Positions 1 to 7,559 of a stretch of 10,306 nt of DNA are shown piece by piece (within the stretch, counting starts at the first letter, position 1; each line of letters starts with the position of its first letter). The stretch lies in assembly GCA_004151065.3 (NCBI GenBank), contig NWUY0303878614.1, positions 1-10,306 on the forward strand. Direction: 5' to 3'. Under the pieces are notes generated by a model. It did not search any database. It was not told the origin of the DNA and saw only the letters and a program-made list of their open reading frames with translations. The DNA is from Larix sibirica. Taxonomy: Eukaryota; Streptophyta; Pinopsida; Pinales; Pinaceae. A program made the translations under genes and the position numbers.

Positions 1-2
1 AT

Positions 3-198
3 CTTGGTGAATTGTTTACGATGGTTAATGTTTATGGTCCTTATATAAATTGTATCCCCTTCTGGGATACTCTTCTCATGAATCCTGTGTTACAGGATGG
101 GGATCTCTTGTTGGGTGGAAATTTTAATTTCTCTTTGGGTCTGTCTGAAGTCTGGGGAACCAGGGCTGGTTCTGACCCGTTGGCTGGTTATTTCACTC
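3..198 (+). pseudogene. LINE A endonuclease (APE-type) fragment
   Basis: Part of the apurinic/apyrimidinic-like endonuclease that nicks target DNA to prime LINE insertion. In the frame starting at position 3 the peptide carries the family signatures NVYGPY (about 27-44), PFWDTLL and GGNFNFSLG (114-140), then EVWGTRAGSDPLAGYF. The family motif is GGDFN with a catalytic aspartate; here codon 120-122 is AAT (Asn) where GAT (Asp) is expected, so the nuclease would be inactive. The fragment stops just after the DPLAxYF segment; the second half, with the TW, DR and SDH motifs, is missing because of an internal deletion that moves the reading into another frame (TGA at 213-215 in the old frame). Confidence 0.8.
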
Positions 199-834
199 AA
201 GAAATGGGCTCATGAGAAGAGAGTACGGGGAGATAGGGAACTGAAATAGATTGAGTTGGATCTGCGGCTACTTTATGACTCTGGGACTGGGGGCCTAGGG
301 ATTGTGTAGGAAAAGGTACATCTTGTCTCTCTGGAAGGCAGAAGAAACATATTATTGCCGGAAAAAGAGGAAACTTGGAGGTTGAAAAGCAGGGCGCTAT
401 GGCTCGAGGATGGCGATGAGAATACTAAATTTTTCCATGCTTATGCGAAAGGCAAGAAGGATTCCAATACAATTTGGATCCTTGAGGACTCACTGGGGGC
501 TTCACATACCTCCTTTGAGGGCATGGCTGGGGTGGGGGTAGAACATTTCCAGAATATTTTTAAATTCCCTGCTCAGGCATCGGTTACTGAAGTTGTTTGG
601 ATGGCTCAGCTTTTTCCTCATTTTGTTGAAGATGAGGATAATTTGGTCCTGATGGAAAGTGTTACTGAGGATGAGTTGAAGGGGGTCCTCCAGAGTTTCC
701 AGAAATACAAGAGACCGGGTCCGAATGGATGGACCATTGAATTTCTCTTGGTACGATATGATTTTTTGGGGGATGATCTGTTACAGATGGTTGAAGATAC
801 TCGAATCTTTGGGAGGATCCTGGCTGCTCTGAAT

Positions 835-1635
835 TCTACTTTCATTGCTCTCATTCCAAAGACAGATAATCCCTCAGCCCTCTGTGATTTCAAACCTATA
901 TCTTTGTGCAACTGTGTGTATAAGGCGGTGACTAAAATTATTGCCTGTAGACTGAAGATCATCTTGTCCAGGCATATCTCTACAAAACAATTTGGCTTCC
1001 TGGAAGGTCATCAAATTCATGAAGCTATTGGGGTGGCACAGGAGGGCCTTCATAGTATGAAATCACGGAAGCTGAAAGGGGATGTTATCAAGATTGATTT
1101 ATCGAAGGCTTACGACAAGGTGAGTTGGCTCTACATTCATCTGCTTCTTACTCATCTGGGCTTTGCTGTGGATTTTATCAGATGGATCATGAGCTGCATT
1201 ACTTCGGTCTCTTTTGTTGTACTCATCAATGGGGCTACCTCTCCCTTCTTTCACTCCGAGAGAGGACTTCGCTAGGGGTGCCCTTTGTCACCTTTACTCT
1301 TCCTATTGGTGGTAGAAGGGATGAGTAGGGACCTTAAAAAATCTTATAGGGAGGGCACTCTTCATGGTATTAAGGTGGCTCTGGATCTTCATATTACTCA
1401 TCTTCTTTTTGTGGATGATATTCTTATCTTCTGTACCGACTCACACAATGACATTGAAGATCTTCGAGGTATTATACATCTTTTTTCTTCTGCCACTGGT
1501 ATGGAGATTAATGAAAGGAATTCTACTCTGTCGGTACATTTGTTAAGAGAAGTTGAGGTTTGGGCCATTAGGAGGGTCTTTCCTTACACATTAATGGCCT
1601 TGGATGCTGGCATCAGTTACCTTGGTTTCCAGTTA
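835..1635 (+). other. Reverse transcriptase domain of LINE A
   Basis: RNA-dependent DNA polymerase core (RVT_1 family). Visible motifs: the upstream RPGPNGW (about 715-735; family form KxPGPDGW, with Asp to Asn at 724-726), TFIALIPK (838-861), FKPISLCNCVYK (892-927), QFGFLEGHQIHEAIG (988-1032), motif A KIDLSKAYDKVSW with its catalytic Asp at 1096-1098, motif B GLRxGCPLSPLLF with a TAG at 1273 replacing Gln, motif C FVDD at 1408-1419 with both Asp retained, then YLGFQLKPN (about 1618-1644). The three catalytic aspartates survive, although a stop lies between motifs A and C. Confidence 0.9.
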
Positions 1636-2514
1636 AAGCCGAATGCTTATATTAGACAGGATTGGAACTGGCTTATTGAAAAACTCCATAAGCGCTTGAA
1701 GGTATGGAGTCATAAGTGGATTTCGAGGGCAAGAAGGCTGGTTTTGGTGAAGTCTATTCTTGAGGCTATTCCAGTCTACTGCATGTCTCTCTCTTGGATC
1801 CCCAAAGGAACGTTGGAAAAGGCTCATAAAATTTGCTTTTGGTTTTTATGGAGTGGTAAAGGAGATTTTGTCTCCCCTTGGGTTCGGTGGGAGAAGATTG
1901 CAATACCTAAGGATTTGGGTGGATGGGGTCTTAAAAAAAATTTCTACTTCTCCAAAGCTCTGGTGGCTAAAGGAGTCTGGTGGACTATAAAATCTGATAG
2001 TTTATGGAAACGGGTAGTCATTCACAAATACATTTCCCCTACAACTGTCTTGGACTAGGTTCGGAACTTGGATAAGACTCATCGTGGTGGATCGGTCATT
2101 TGGAAAGCTATTGTTGATTCTTTCTCTATTATTGGTGATCTTTTGGTATGGAACATTGGAAATGGTCATTGTGTGCGGGTGGGAGAAGATCTTTGGTTTG
2201 GATGTGCAAGAAGACATCTCTTATTGAAAGGATTGATTGCTACACTTTGAAACTTGGGTATCATTTACCTCTCATAGCTTGCTGCTCCGGTGTTGGATCG
2301 ACCATGGGTTCAAACCTGGGTGGATGTTAACACACTGGCACTGTCAGTTGCTGAACAAGCTGAATTGAAGGAATTTTTTCGAGCACTCATTCTCTCTCAA
2401 ATCCTTCTCCGAGAAAGGGATGACTGTCTGATTTTGGAAGGGGCTCCAAATTGCATCTTCTCTCCGAAGAGTGGATATATCAGTATAAGCTTCTTTGATA
2501 ACCCCCACACTCTG

Positions 2515-2730
2515 GTTTGGTGATGGAAGCCACTTTGGAAATTAAATTGTCCCATGAAACAAACGTTATTTATGTGGAATATTCTTGAGAATACGGTTCC
2601 TACTTGGGACTTTTTATAGCGTAAGAATCGGGCGGGACCTGGGTGGTGTATCTTATGCAAAGCGGCCGAGGAGACTTGTTTACACTTATTTTTGCATTGT
2701 TCCTTCACGACCCGAGTATGGGAAGAATGC
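2515..2730 (+). other. zf-RVT zinc-finger domain of LINE A
   Basis: Zinc-binding region found downstream of the RT in plant L1 ORF2 proteins (zf-RVT type). The peptide reads WKPLWKLNCPMKQTLFMWN, then VPTWDFL, a TAG at 2617-2619 in place of Gln, and GPGWCILC. Candidate metal ligands are Cys at 2647-2649, Cys at 2656-2658, His at 2683-2685 or 2695-2697 and Cys at 2698-2700, in a CxxC...HLFLHC arrangement. A TGA at 2521-2523 lies just before the domain. The fold is recognisable and the ligands appear intact, but stops separate it from the RT and the RNase H. Confidence 0.8.
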
Positions 2731-3009
2731 TCCTTAATTTCAAATTATCGATATACTTGAGCTGGCGATTCTTTGTTACAAACTTGGGCTCAATGGTACA
2801 CTGATCCAATTGGAAAATCGGTTAGAGCTTTACCTTTGATGGTGTCCTGGGGGATCTGGCTAGTGCAGAACAACCTACTTTTCTCTGATAAACCCTGTAC
2901 CCCTGTTATTTCTGCGACGCTCAATTGTGGCTTTCTAAATGCATTCCCACAGCATATTATAGCTGCTAAACAAAGGGTGATTTTGGAGTTGGATATTGAT
3001 CGAACCATC

Positions 3010-3399
3010 CCTTGGGGGTTTTTTGATGGTGTTGCTCAGGATAATGTGTGCGGGGGAGGGGTTGTTCTGCATCTTTCTATCTCACACTATTTTCACCTAT
3101 ACTGGGGTTTGGGGGTTGGTGGGAATAATCTTGCGGAACTCATGAGTTTCAAACTCCTCCTTTTATTTTCCATTGAGAAAGGATGTCAAAATCTTAATGT
3201 TTATGGTGATTCTATGAATGTTATTAACTGGTCACATGGTATTCAACAGTGCAGAGATATTAGACTTGTTAACATTCTTCAGGACATACGTGATCTACAG
3301 CACTCATTTATACATTTTTCATGCAGACATGTATACATGGAGAATAACACGGAGGTGGACGAGGCTTCTAAAGTTGGCAGGAACTTGGCAATGGGGATG
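3010..3399 (+). other. RNase H domain of LINE A, catalytic residues conserved
   Basis: RNase H degrades the RNA strand of the cDNA hybrid. The domain begins at WGFFDGVAQDN and all four acidic positions are present: Asp in FFDG (3025-3027), Glu in NNLAEL (3136-3138), Asp in YGDS (3208-3210) and Asp in NTEVDEASK (3358-3360); the HVYxENN segment precedes the last one. A C-terminal tail (REGTTYGYYHWSF) leads to TGA at 3478-3480. From 2761 to 3477 no stop occurs, the cleanest downstream part of the element. An RNase H domain acquired by plant L1 ORF2 proteins is an established observation (described as archaea-like). Whether this copy belongs to that branch would need a phylogeny. Confidence 0.85.
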
Positions 3400-3746
3400 T
3401 GGAAGGTAAAGGAGTTCCGTGAGGGAACTACCTATGGGTACTATCACTGGTCGTTTGTTGATGAAGCGGCTTTTCTTTGAGATATCATCCTTTGGTTACC
3501 ACTGCTACACTATTTTGAACGTGAACTATCTGTCATCTCTCTGTTTGGGAACTCTTTTGACTACATTTGAGGGAAGGCTTATACTGATATTATTTATGAC
3601 AGATCTTATGAGACTCGGGGAATCGGTAGACTGATACATATTTTATTATCTTTTGGTTTGGATCAGTGATTATTTGATCACATATGACTGTTGTCAAGAA
3701 GACTCTTAAGTCTTTAGCACTATTTTTTGTTAAGCTGGTGTCCGCA

Positions 3747-3763
3747 TGCATTCTTGAAATGCA
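3747..3763 (+). other. Small hairpin in LINE A 3' UTR
   Basis: TGCATT at 3747-3752 and AATGCA at 3758-3763 are perfect reverse complements separated by five bases (CTTGA). It lies about 60 bases before the tail, where LINE RNAs often carry a stem used by the RT. A six-pair stem can arise by chance, so the role is speculative. Confidence 0.35.
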
Positions 3764-3796
3764 CATTCAGAATGTAATTTTGTTCACCTCTGCTGA

Positions 3797-3802
3797 AATA
3801 AA
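3797..3802 (+). promoter_or_regulatory. Poly(A) signal AATAAA of LINE A
   Basis: An exact AATAAA lies about 20 bases before the A-run that closes the element, the position expected for the signal that ended the genomic LINE transcript. It is followed by a T-rich stretch (3811-3816). Confidence 0.55.
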
Positions 3803-3822
3803 ATTACGCTTTTTTTCCTGGG

Positions 3823-3842
3823 AAAAAAATATATATATATAA
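3823..3842 (+). repeat. A-rich tail of LINE A with (TA)n microsatellite
   Basis: Seven A residues (3823-3829) run into six TA units (3830-3841). This follows the poly(A) signal and precedes sequence with different coding content (element B), so it is read as the degraded or slippage-expanded poly(A) tail marking the 3' boundary of element A. Confidence 0.7.
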
Positions 3843-3873
3843 TCCTCATTAACCCATTCATTTTCCATAAAGG

Positions 3874-4725
3874 TTGGAAAACAAAGCTTTGGCCCAGGGA
3901 GAAATGCTATCAAACACCCCTTGCTCACTACAAGAGTTGGACTATGAGAACCTCATCAAATTGGTCCCCTTGAAGAAATTCAAGATGCAGTATGGAACAT
4001 GGAACCTAACAAGGACCCTAGATCATACACATTCTCATCCCACTTTTACAACAAAAATGGAACATCATCAAGCAGGTCCTCCATATGAAGGTTGAAGGAC
4101 CAAGGGAACATAACAAAGTTGCAGGCATCAACTCCTTCCTCACTCTTATCTCTAAGGAGATAAATCCATGCATTTTTCTCATTTTTTCCCATTATCCTTC
4201 TTTTACGTCTCATATAAGATTATATATTCTATATTAAAAAATTTTAGAAAACCTTATCTCCGTAGAGTAATTAGGCTTCTTTTCCTTGAGACTCATCAGG
4301 GCCCAACTTCATAATGATACATAAATCTATCCAAGTGGCATGTTTAAGTGAAATGGTCATCCATCTAAACATGGCCAATGCCTTCAATAGGGTGAGACAT
4401 GAATTTATATTTGCAATTTTGAGGTGATTGGATTTTCAAAAAATATATATAATGGATTGAGTCTTGTGTAGTTAGACCCATGATAGCCTCATTGATTAAT
4501 GGTAGGACAACCTCCTTCAAATTCTTTTCAGGGTTAAGGCAAGGTTTTTTCAACTCTCTCCATTTCTTTTCATCCTTGTATATTGTGCAATAAGAATGGT
4601 CCCTACCTAGAATTTTGGTTGTCCAAAGTAAAGAATGTGAATCAAAGCCATGTTTGCAACTAACACCCACCTCTAAGGGTTGTTCCTTGATAATATCCAA
4701 GATATTTAAAGTAATCCTCAACTAT
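3874..4725 (+). pseudogene. LINE B reverse transcriptase remnant, multiply frameshifted
   Basis: RT pieces in family order but in shifting frames: LQELDYENLIKLV (about 3928-3969), EEIQDAVWNMEPNK (3972-4013) then a degenerate SSHFY, WNIIKQVLHM (4058-4087), GINSFLTLISKEINP (about 4118-4162), a trace of SYKI near 4209-4223, motif A MANAFNRVRHEF (4371-4406), motif B GLRQG (4531-4545) with LSPFLFIL after a shift (4554-4577), and NYFLEAF near 4720. The catalytic Asp of motif A reads Asn (4368-4370), and the second Asp of DxxxAFD also reads Asn (4386-4388). A MFATNTHL string near 4650 may be the remains of the FADD motif. Many stops; long dead. Confidence 0.72.
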
Positions 4726-4924
4726 TTTCTAGAGGCCTTTGAGAGAGGACATTAATAGAAGTGTGTGAAACACACCAACCAACAAATTGTGAATAATTGA
4801 AATAAAACACTTTACAACATCTACGAATTCCATTAACACATAAATATCAATGGCTCAATCTTCATAGAATATTAACTATTTAATCAAATTGGTGTCCATG
4901 CTTATTCCCTTTTCCTTGTCTAAC

Positions 4925-5475
4925 AACCCAAGCAAGGGGGTTTAGGAATCAAAGTCCCTACCTTGATGAATAGGGAATTGAGTTCCAAGATTTTGTCCGA
5001 AGAGAAATCATGGTGGAAAGACACCTTCTGCAACAACCAATAAAAATCATGTTTAGAAGGACCTTTGTCTATGGTTGGAGGATGACCCATCTAGAAATTC
5101 TCCCAAGACACCAAATAAGATATCATCATTATCAAGTGGAATAAAAAAAATAATGGATGGGAGAATAGGATTATATCGAATCCACCTTTAAAGGAAAAAA
5201 ATATAATTCTTTATACATAGAATGGATGGAAACTATCTTAATACCCTAGTGGACATCTCAAATTGGGAAGTTGACAATGTAAATATATGCAAGTGCTAAA
5301 AGATCAACCAATACTTTTGAATACCAAATGATCTAGATCTTGAGTTAGATTTACTGGTAAAAACACTTGGTAGACAAGCTTTACCTAAGGAAGCATAAAA
5401 GGATTAGCAAATATGGTGAGCCAAAGATGAGACATACTTAGTGAAGAAAGCCTATGATATATTGTTGTGAGATAA
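4925..5475 (+). pseudogene. LINE B ORF2 C-terminal remnant before the zinc finger
   Basis: The strongest piece is in one frame from 4931: SKGGLGIKVPTLMNRELS followed by KILSEEKSWWKD, ending near 5023. In L1 polymerases this GGLG segment lies between the RT thumb and the zf-RVT finger. Weaker downstream traces include a TYLVKKAYDILL-like string (about 5430-5475, one frameshift). The order relative to the RT pieces upstream supports a single element. The zinc-finger cysteines themselves are not recognisable, so truncation or overprinting by element C near 5500 is likely. Confidence 0.62.
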
Positions 5476-5529
5476 AACAATTGATCCACCCCAAAGTAAA
5501 CCCTAGAATATTTGACCTTTATGTCATTG

Positions 5530-6085
5530 ACATTCTACTCTACTTAAGGTGAGGTTATGCTTTTAGGAAATCTTAATGGCCGAACCAAGGCATCGTAGAT
5601 CCTACTTCTTCATGGATCTGAGAATGCTCTTTTCCTTCAGGAGATTGACCCAAATTTTGTAGAATTACACAAGAATTGAGAGGATGCATTCAAATTTCTC
5701 AAACCTTATGGGAGGCACATTTTGAACTTGGGTGAATCTCATGAGTGTTGATCATGAATGGTCTTCCATTCTACCCCAACTTTGGAAGCTTCATGTGTTT
5801 CCCCCATATCAAAGTACAATATGTATTTCACTATGTCTTGGCCCACATGGAGCTCCTCTATTGTATCCTCCACTATTAGTGGCTTAAAAATTTTCACCCC
5901 ATTTCAAAGGACACTATGTAACTCATTATGTCTTGGTCCATAAGGAAATCCTCTATTATATCCTCCACTTCTCGATCTCAGGACATTGTGTAGCTCACTA
6001 TGTCTTGGTCCACAAGGAAATCCTCTATTGTATCCCCTACTTCTCAATATCCCTATCCCTATCGTAAATCATGTCTTCTCACCTT
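5530..6085 (+). pseudogene. LINE C endonuclease (APE-type) remnant
   Basis: Frame from 5548: GEVMLLGNLNGRTKAS, a TAG at 5596, then ENALFLQEIDPNFVELHKN, a TGA at 5677 and KPYGRHILNLGESHEC. After a shift at about 5746 the peptide continues LIMNGLPFYPNFGSFMCFPH (5748-5807). The GDFNAR catalytic motif reads GNLNGR, with Asn codon AAT at 5569-5571 in place of Asp. A VNH string at 6064-6072 may be the remains of the SDH catalytic motif, followed by LTFHLKTPSS in another frame. Between FPH and VNH lie three copies of a 72-bp unit. Two stops and several shifts make it non-functional. Confidence 0.68.
5810..6049 (+). repeat. Three imperfect tandem copies of a ~72-bp (24-codon) unit
   Basis: Copies begin near 5810, 5904 and 5978. 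Their shared core CTATGTCTTGG (TTATGTCTTGG in the second) starts at 5831, 5926 and 5998, and each core continues into a CCTCTATT(G/A)TATCC block. Copies two and three are 72 bases apart; the first two are 95 apart because of about 23 extra bases. Translated in the endonuclease register the copies give VFHYVLAHMELLYCILHY, VTHYVLVHKEILYYILHF and VAHYVLVHKEILYCIPYF, so a piece of endonuclease coding sequence was multiplied. In the family this segment usually reads V-D-Y; all three copies have His. Confidence 0.72.
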
Positions 6086-6480
6086 CCACCTCAAAACCCC
6101 ATCCTCCATCACCTCCCTTCCCCCCATGGACTACCTTCCTCTTCAATGTTAATTTTTCCAAAGTCTATGCCTCTTCGACATTCCAAACCACTTCCTCCCC
6201 TCTGACACTTCTCTCCCCTTGAAACAACTTCAATCAAATATGAGATTCTCTCCATGACTCTTTGGGAGGCTACTCTTGATTATTTCCCTCATGTCACCAA
6301 GTTTCCCTCTCACGTCCTCCCCCTTGCTCTTTCCCCATGAACTAATGTATAGTGAAGAGTGCAAGTTTCACCATCGTAAACTTTGTTTTCCCTTCAATCA
6401 TGATTCTTCCTCTTATCCTCAGGTCAAAAATAATACAATGGGGTGTGTCATAAAAAGCAGTATTTCCTTTCCTTGAGGTC
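6086..6480 (+). pseudogene. LINE C linker between endonuclease and RT, degenerate
   Basis: A C- and T-rich stretch that reads in pieces: TLWEATLDYFPHVTKFPSHV around 6257-6316 and HELMYSEECKFHHRKLCF (about 6339-6392). This resembles the basic, His/Lys-rich connector found between endonuclease and RT in element C's lineage, where a PWFDxEL segment precedes the RT. The frame from 6276 runs through to about 7020 with stops but few shifts. Ser/Pro-rich translations of 6086-6220 are low-complexity reading of the C/T-rich DNA and are not evidence for a gene. Confidence 0.5.
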
Positions 6481-7520
6481 AAGGGTTATGTGAGACCCTC
6501 CACCACTCTCCCAAGAAATTTTGGTAGATGCATTTCCCTAAAAAAACCTTTCCCACCAACCTTATACCTAATGATTTATTCTCCCATAGGGTCTCCCTAT
6601 ATGAAACCCTAACAAAATTCCCTACCAATGCCACCTCCTCCTTCTCTTGCTACCTCTTATCTAAAGGCGATATCGGGAGGAAAACTATCATCATGCCCAT
6701 GAGAAACGTAGAATACGAGGAAGGCTTTCAAGCCGAATTCCTCAAGTATGGTATTCACCCTCTTGGTTCTTACCTTAATGCTCCATTTATTCATGTTGGT
6801 TGTTTAGGTTTCCCTCAATCCTAGTCTTGGTGAATTATCCACCTGATCCACCATTCGAGGGCCAATTTAGATCCCAACAATTACCAAACCATCATGGTTG
6901 GGCACACCTTCTCCAAGTTCTATGCTACAATGATTCACCTTCAACTCTTTCAGTATCTTGAGAGGGGGTACCATAGGGCCTATGCATAAACAGGTTTCCT
7001 CTGAGAGTACCAACCCATTGAGATATCTTTACACTTGAGCCTATTATTGAGGAGGCTCGACATCAATCTTCAAAATTCTTCCGTTAATTTGTGGACTTTC
7101 CTAAAGCATTCCACACAATGTTATGCGAATCCCCTTTCAAACGACTTCAAGGAAATGTCATATTATAAATCCTATTGATATTAATTATGAGATTATATGA
7201 GTTTTTTGCAGGTCATCTTCACATACCTCATGACCTCTCAAACTTCATCTGAAGCACAAAGTGAAATAGGGATGCACCAACCCTCTTTGGAAATTATATT
7301 GAGTTTGTCCTTTGTGAGGACATTTGAGGGATGGTTGGTTCCTTCACTGGTGTTGATATCCATAATTCTCTTCACAAATGATATAATACTTTTGGAAGCT
7401 TCTCTAGAGTAGTTACAAATACAACTCGATGCACTTTTCAATGTCTGTGACCTATAGTAGTTGACAATCAACCCAGATAAAACAAAGGTCGTGATCTTTA
7501 ATACATCAATAAAAAAAATT
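6481..7520 (+). pseudogene. LINE C reverse transcriptase remnant
   Basis: One frame carries LCETLHHSPKKFW, TAG (6525), FPKKTFPTNLIPNDLFSHR, GFQAEFLKYGIHPLGSYL, GFPQS, TAG (6822), IIHLIHH, DPNNYQTIMVGHTFSKFYA (6870-6926) and TGF. Stops also occur at 6831 (TGA), 6987 (TAA, where the family has Gln) and 7002 (TGA). After a shift near 7022: DIFTLEPIIEEARHQSS and motif A FVDFPKAFHTM, catalytic Asp kept at 7094-7096. Motif B is reduced to STK-NRDA-PTLFG with a small deletion. A second shift leads to motif C, FTNDII (7371-7388), where FADD is expected and the first Asp reads Asn (7377-7379). It ends with NPDKTKVVIFNTS. Confidence 0.78.
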
Positions 7521-7559
7521 GTTTCCTACCAATTGTTTTTTTTGGGAGGATATTGAGAT

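Larger units (their letters stand above)
199..3480 (+). pseudogene. LINE A ORF2 polyprotein remnant (RT - zinc finger - RNase H)
   Basis: One continuous frame from about 199 to the stop at 3478-3480. It begins with the pre-RT linker (KKWAHEKRVRGDREL at about 199-243), which includes the LINE signature DENTKFFHAYAKG (415-453). Reverse transcriptase, thumb/connection with GGWGLKK (about 1918-1938), zinc finger and RNase H follow. Nine stops interrupt it: TAG at 247, 307, 1273, 2056, 2275 and 2617; TGA at 2248, 2521 and 2758. No frameshift is visible. The stop at 1273 replaces Gln in R-Q-GCPLSP and that at 2617 replaces Gln in FLQ-RKN, both explained by CAG to TAG; the stop at 2056 fits Trp in LDW (TGG to TAG). 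No product can be made without massive readthrough. Confidence 0.88.
3481..3822 (+). other. 3' UTR of LINE A
   Basis: Sequence between the ORF2 stop and the A-rich tail. It is T-rich and contains no domain I recognise, and the ORF2 frame meets another stop at 3568-3570. Short potential stems occur, including GTGATTATTTGATCAC (about 3666-3681) and TGCATT/AATGCA (3747-3763). In LINEs the 3' UTR can contain the structure the RT recognises for priming; that role is inference here. Confidence 0.65.
1..3842 (+). mobile_element. Element A: L1-type LINE, 5'-incomplete in window
   Basis: Non-LTR retrotransposon with domain order endonuclease, reverse transcriptase, zinc finger, RNase H, 3' UTR and A-rich tail, as in plant L1 elements carrying an RNase H domain. 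The 5' end (5' UTR, ORF1, start of endonuclease) lies before the window. Inactivation is visible as nine in-frame stops, an internal deletion near 190-205 and an Asp-to-Asn change in the endonuclease. Apart from the deletion the coding frame is unshifted for about 3.3 kb, so this is the youngest-looking element here. No target-site duplication can be tested because only the 3' end is present. The host is inferred to be a plant. Confidence 0.9.
3843..5500 (+). mobile_element. Element B: old L1-type LINE fragment
   Basis: A heavily decayed segment encoding a LINE polymerase in pieces across all three + frames. Order: a segment preceding the RT, RT motifs, thumb, and the GGLG region before the zinc finger. 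It lacks its own endonuclease, and its zinc finger and 3' end are not clearly visible. Its readable part starts right after element A's tail, which fits A having inserted into B, the missing 5' part then lying upstream of the window. The 3' limit is uncertain and lies around 5470-5530, where endonuclease-like sequence of element C takes over. Confidence 0.7.

Noticed and set aside
618-962. 114-codon open frame on the minus strand
   Set aside because: Lies opposite the strong RT coding of LINE A and has no recognisable motif; it is a shadow.
1273-1275. Programmed TAG readthrough between RT motifs A and C
   Set aside because: Eight other in-frame stops occur, including six more TAG/TGA codons downstream of it in the same ORF, so ordinary decay explains it.
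700-3480. LTR retrotransposon or pararetrovirus polymerase
   Set aside because: RT and RNase H occur together, but the domain order, the upstream APE endonuclease, the zf-RVT finger, the FVDD motif context, the A-rich tail and the absence of protease, integrase and LTRs all indicate a LINE.
3418-3634. 71-codon open frame overlapping the RNase H end and 3' UTR
   Set aside because: Different frame from ORF2, no motif, and begins inside the RNase H coding sequence.
4365-4721. 118-codon open frame on the minus strand
   Set aside because: Covers the RT motif A and B remnants of LINE B on the + strand; the translation shows no domain, so it is a shadow of a dead element.
5810-6049. CRISPR-like or satellite array
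   Set aside because: Only three imperfect units, no separate spacers, and the unit translates as endonuclease coding sequence in a plant LINE.
5986-6222. Ser/Pro-rich short protein on the + strand
   Set aside because: A reading of C/T-rich DNA in the wrong frame; the endonuclease register and the repeat units explain the region better.
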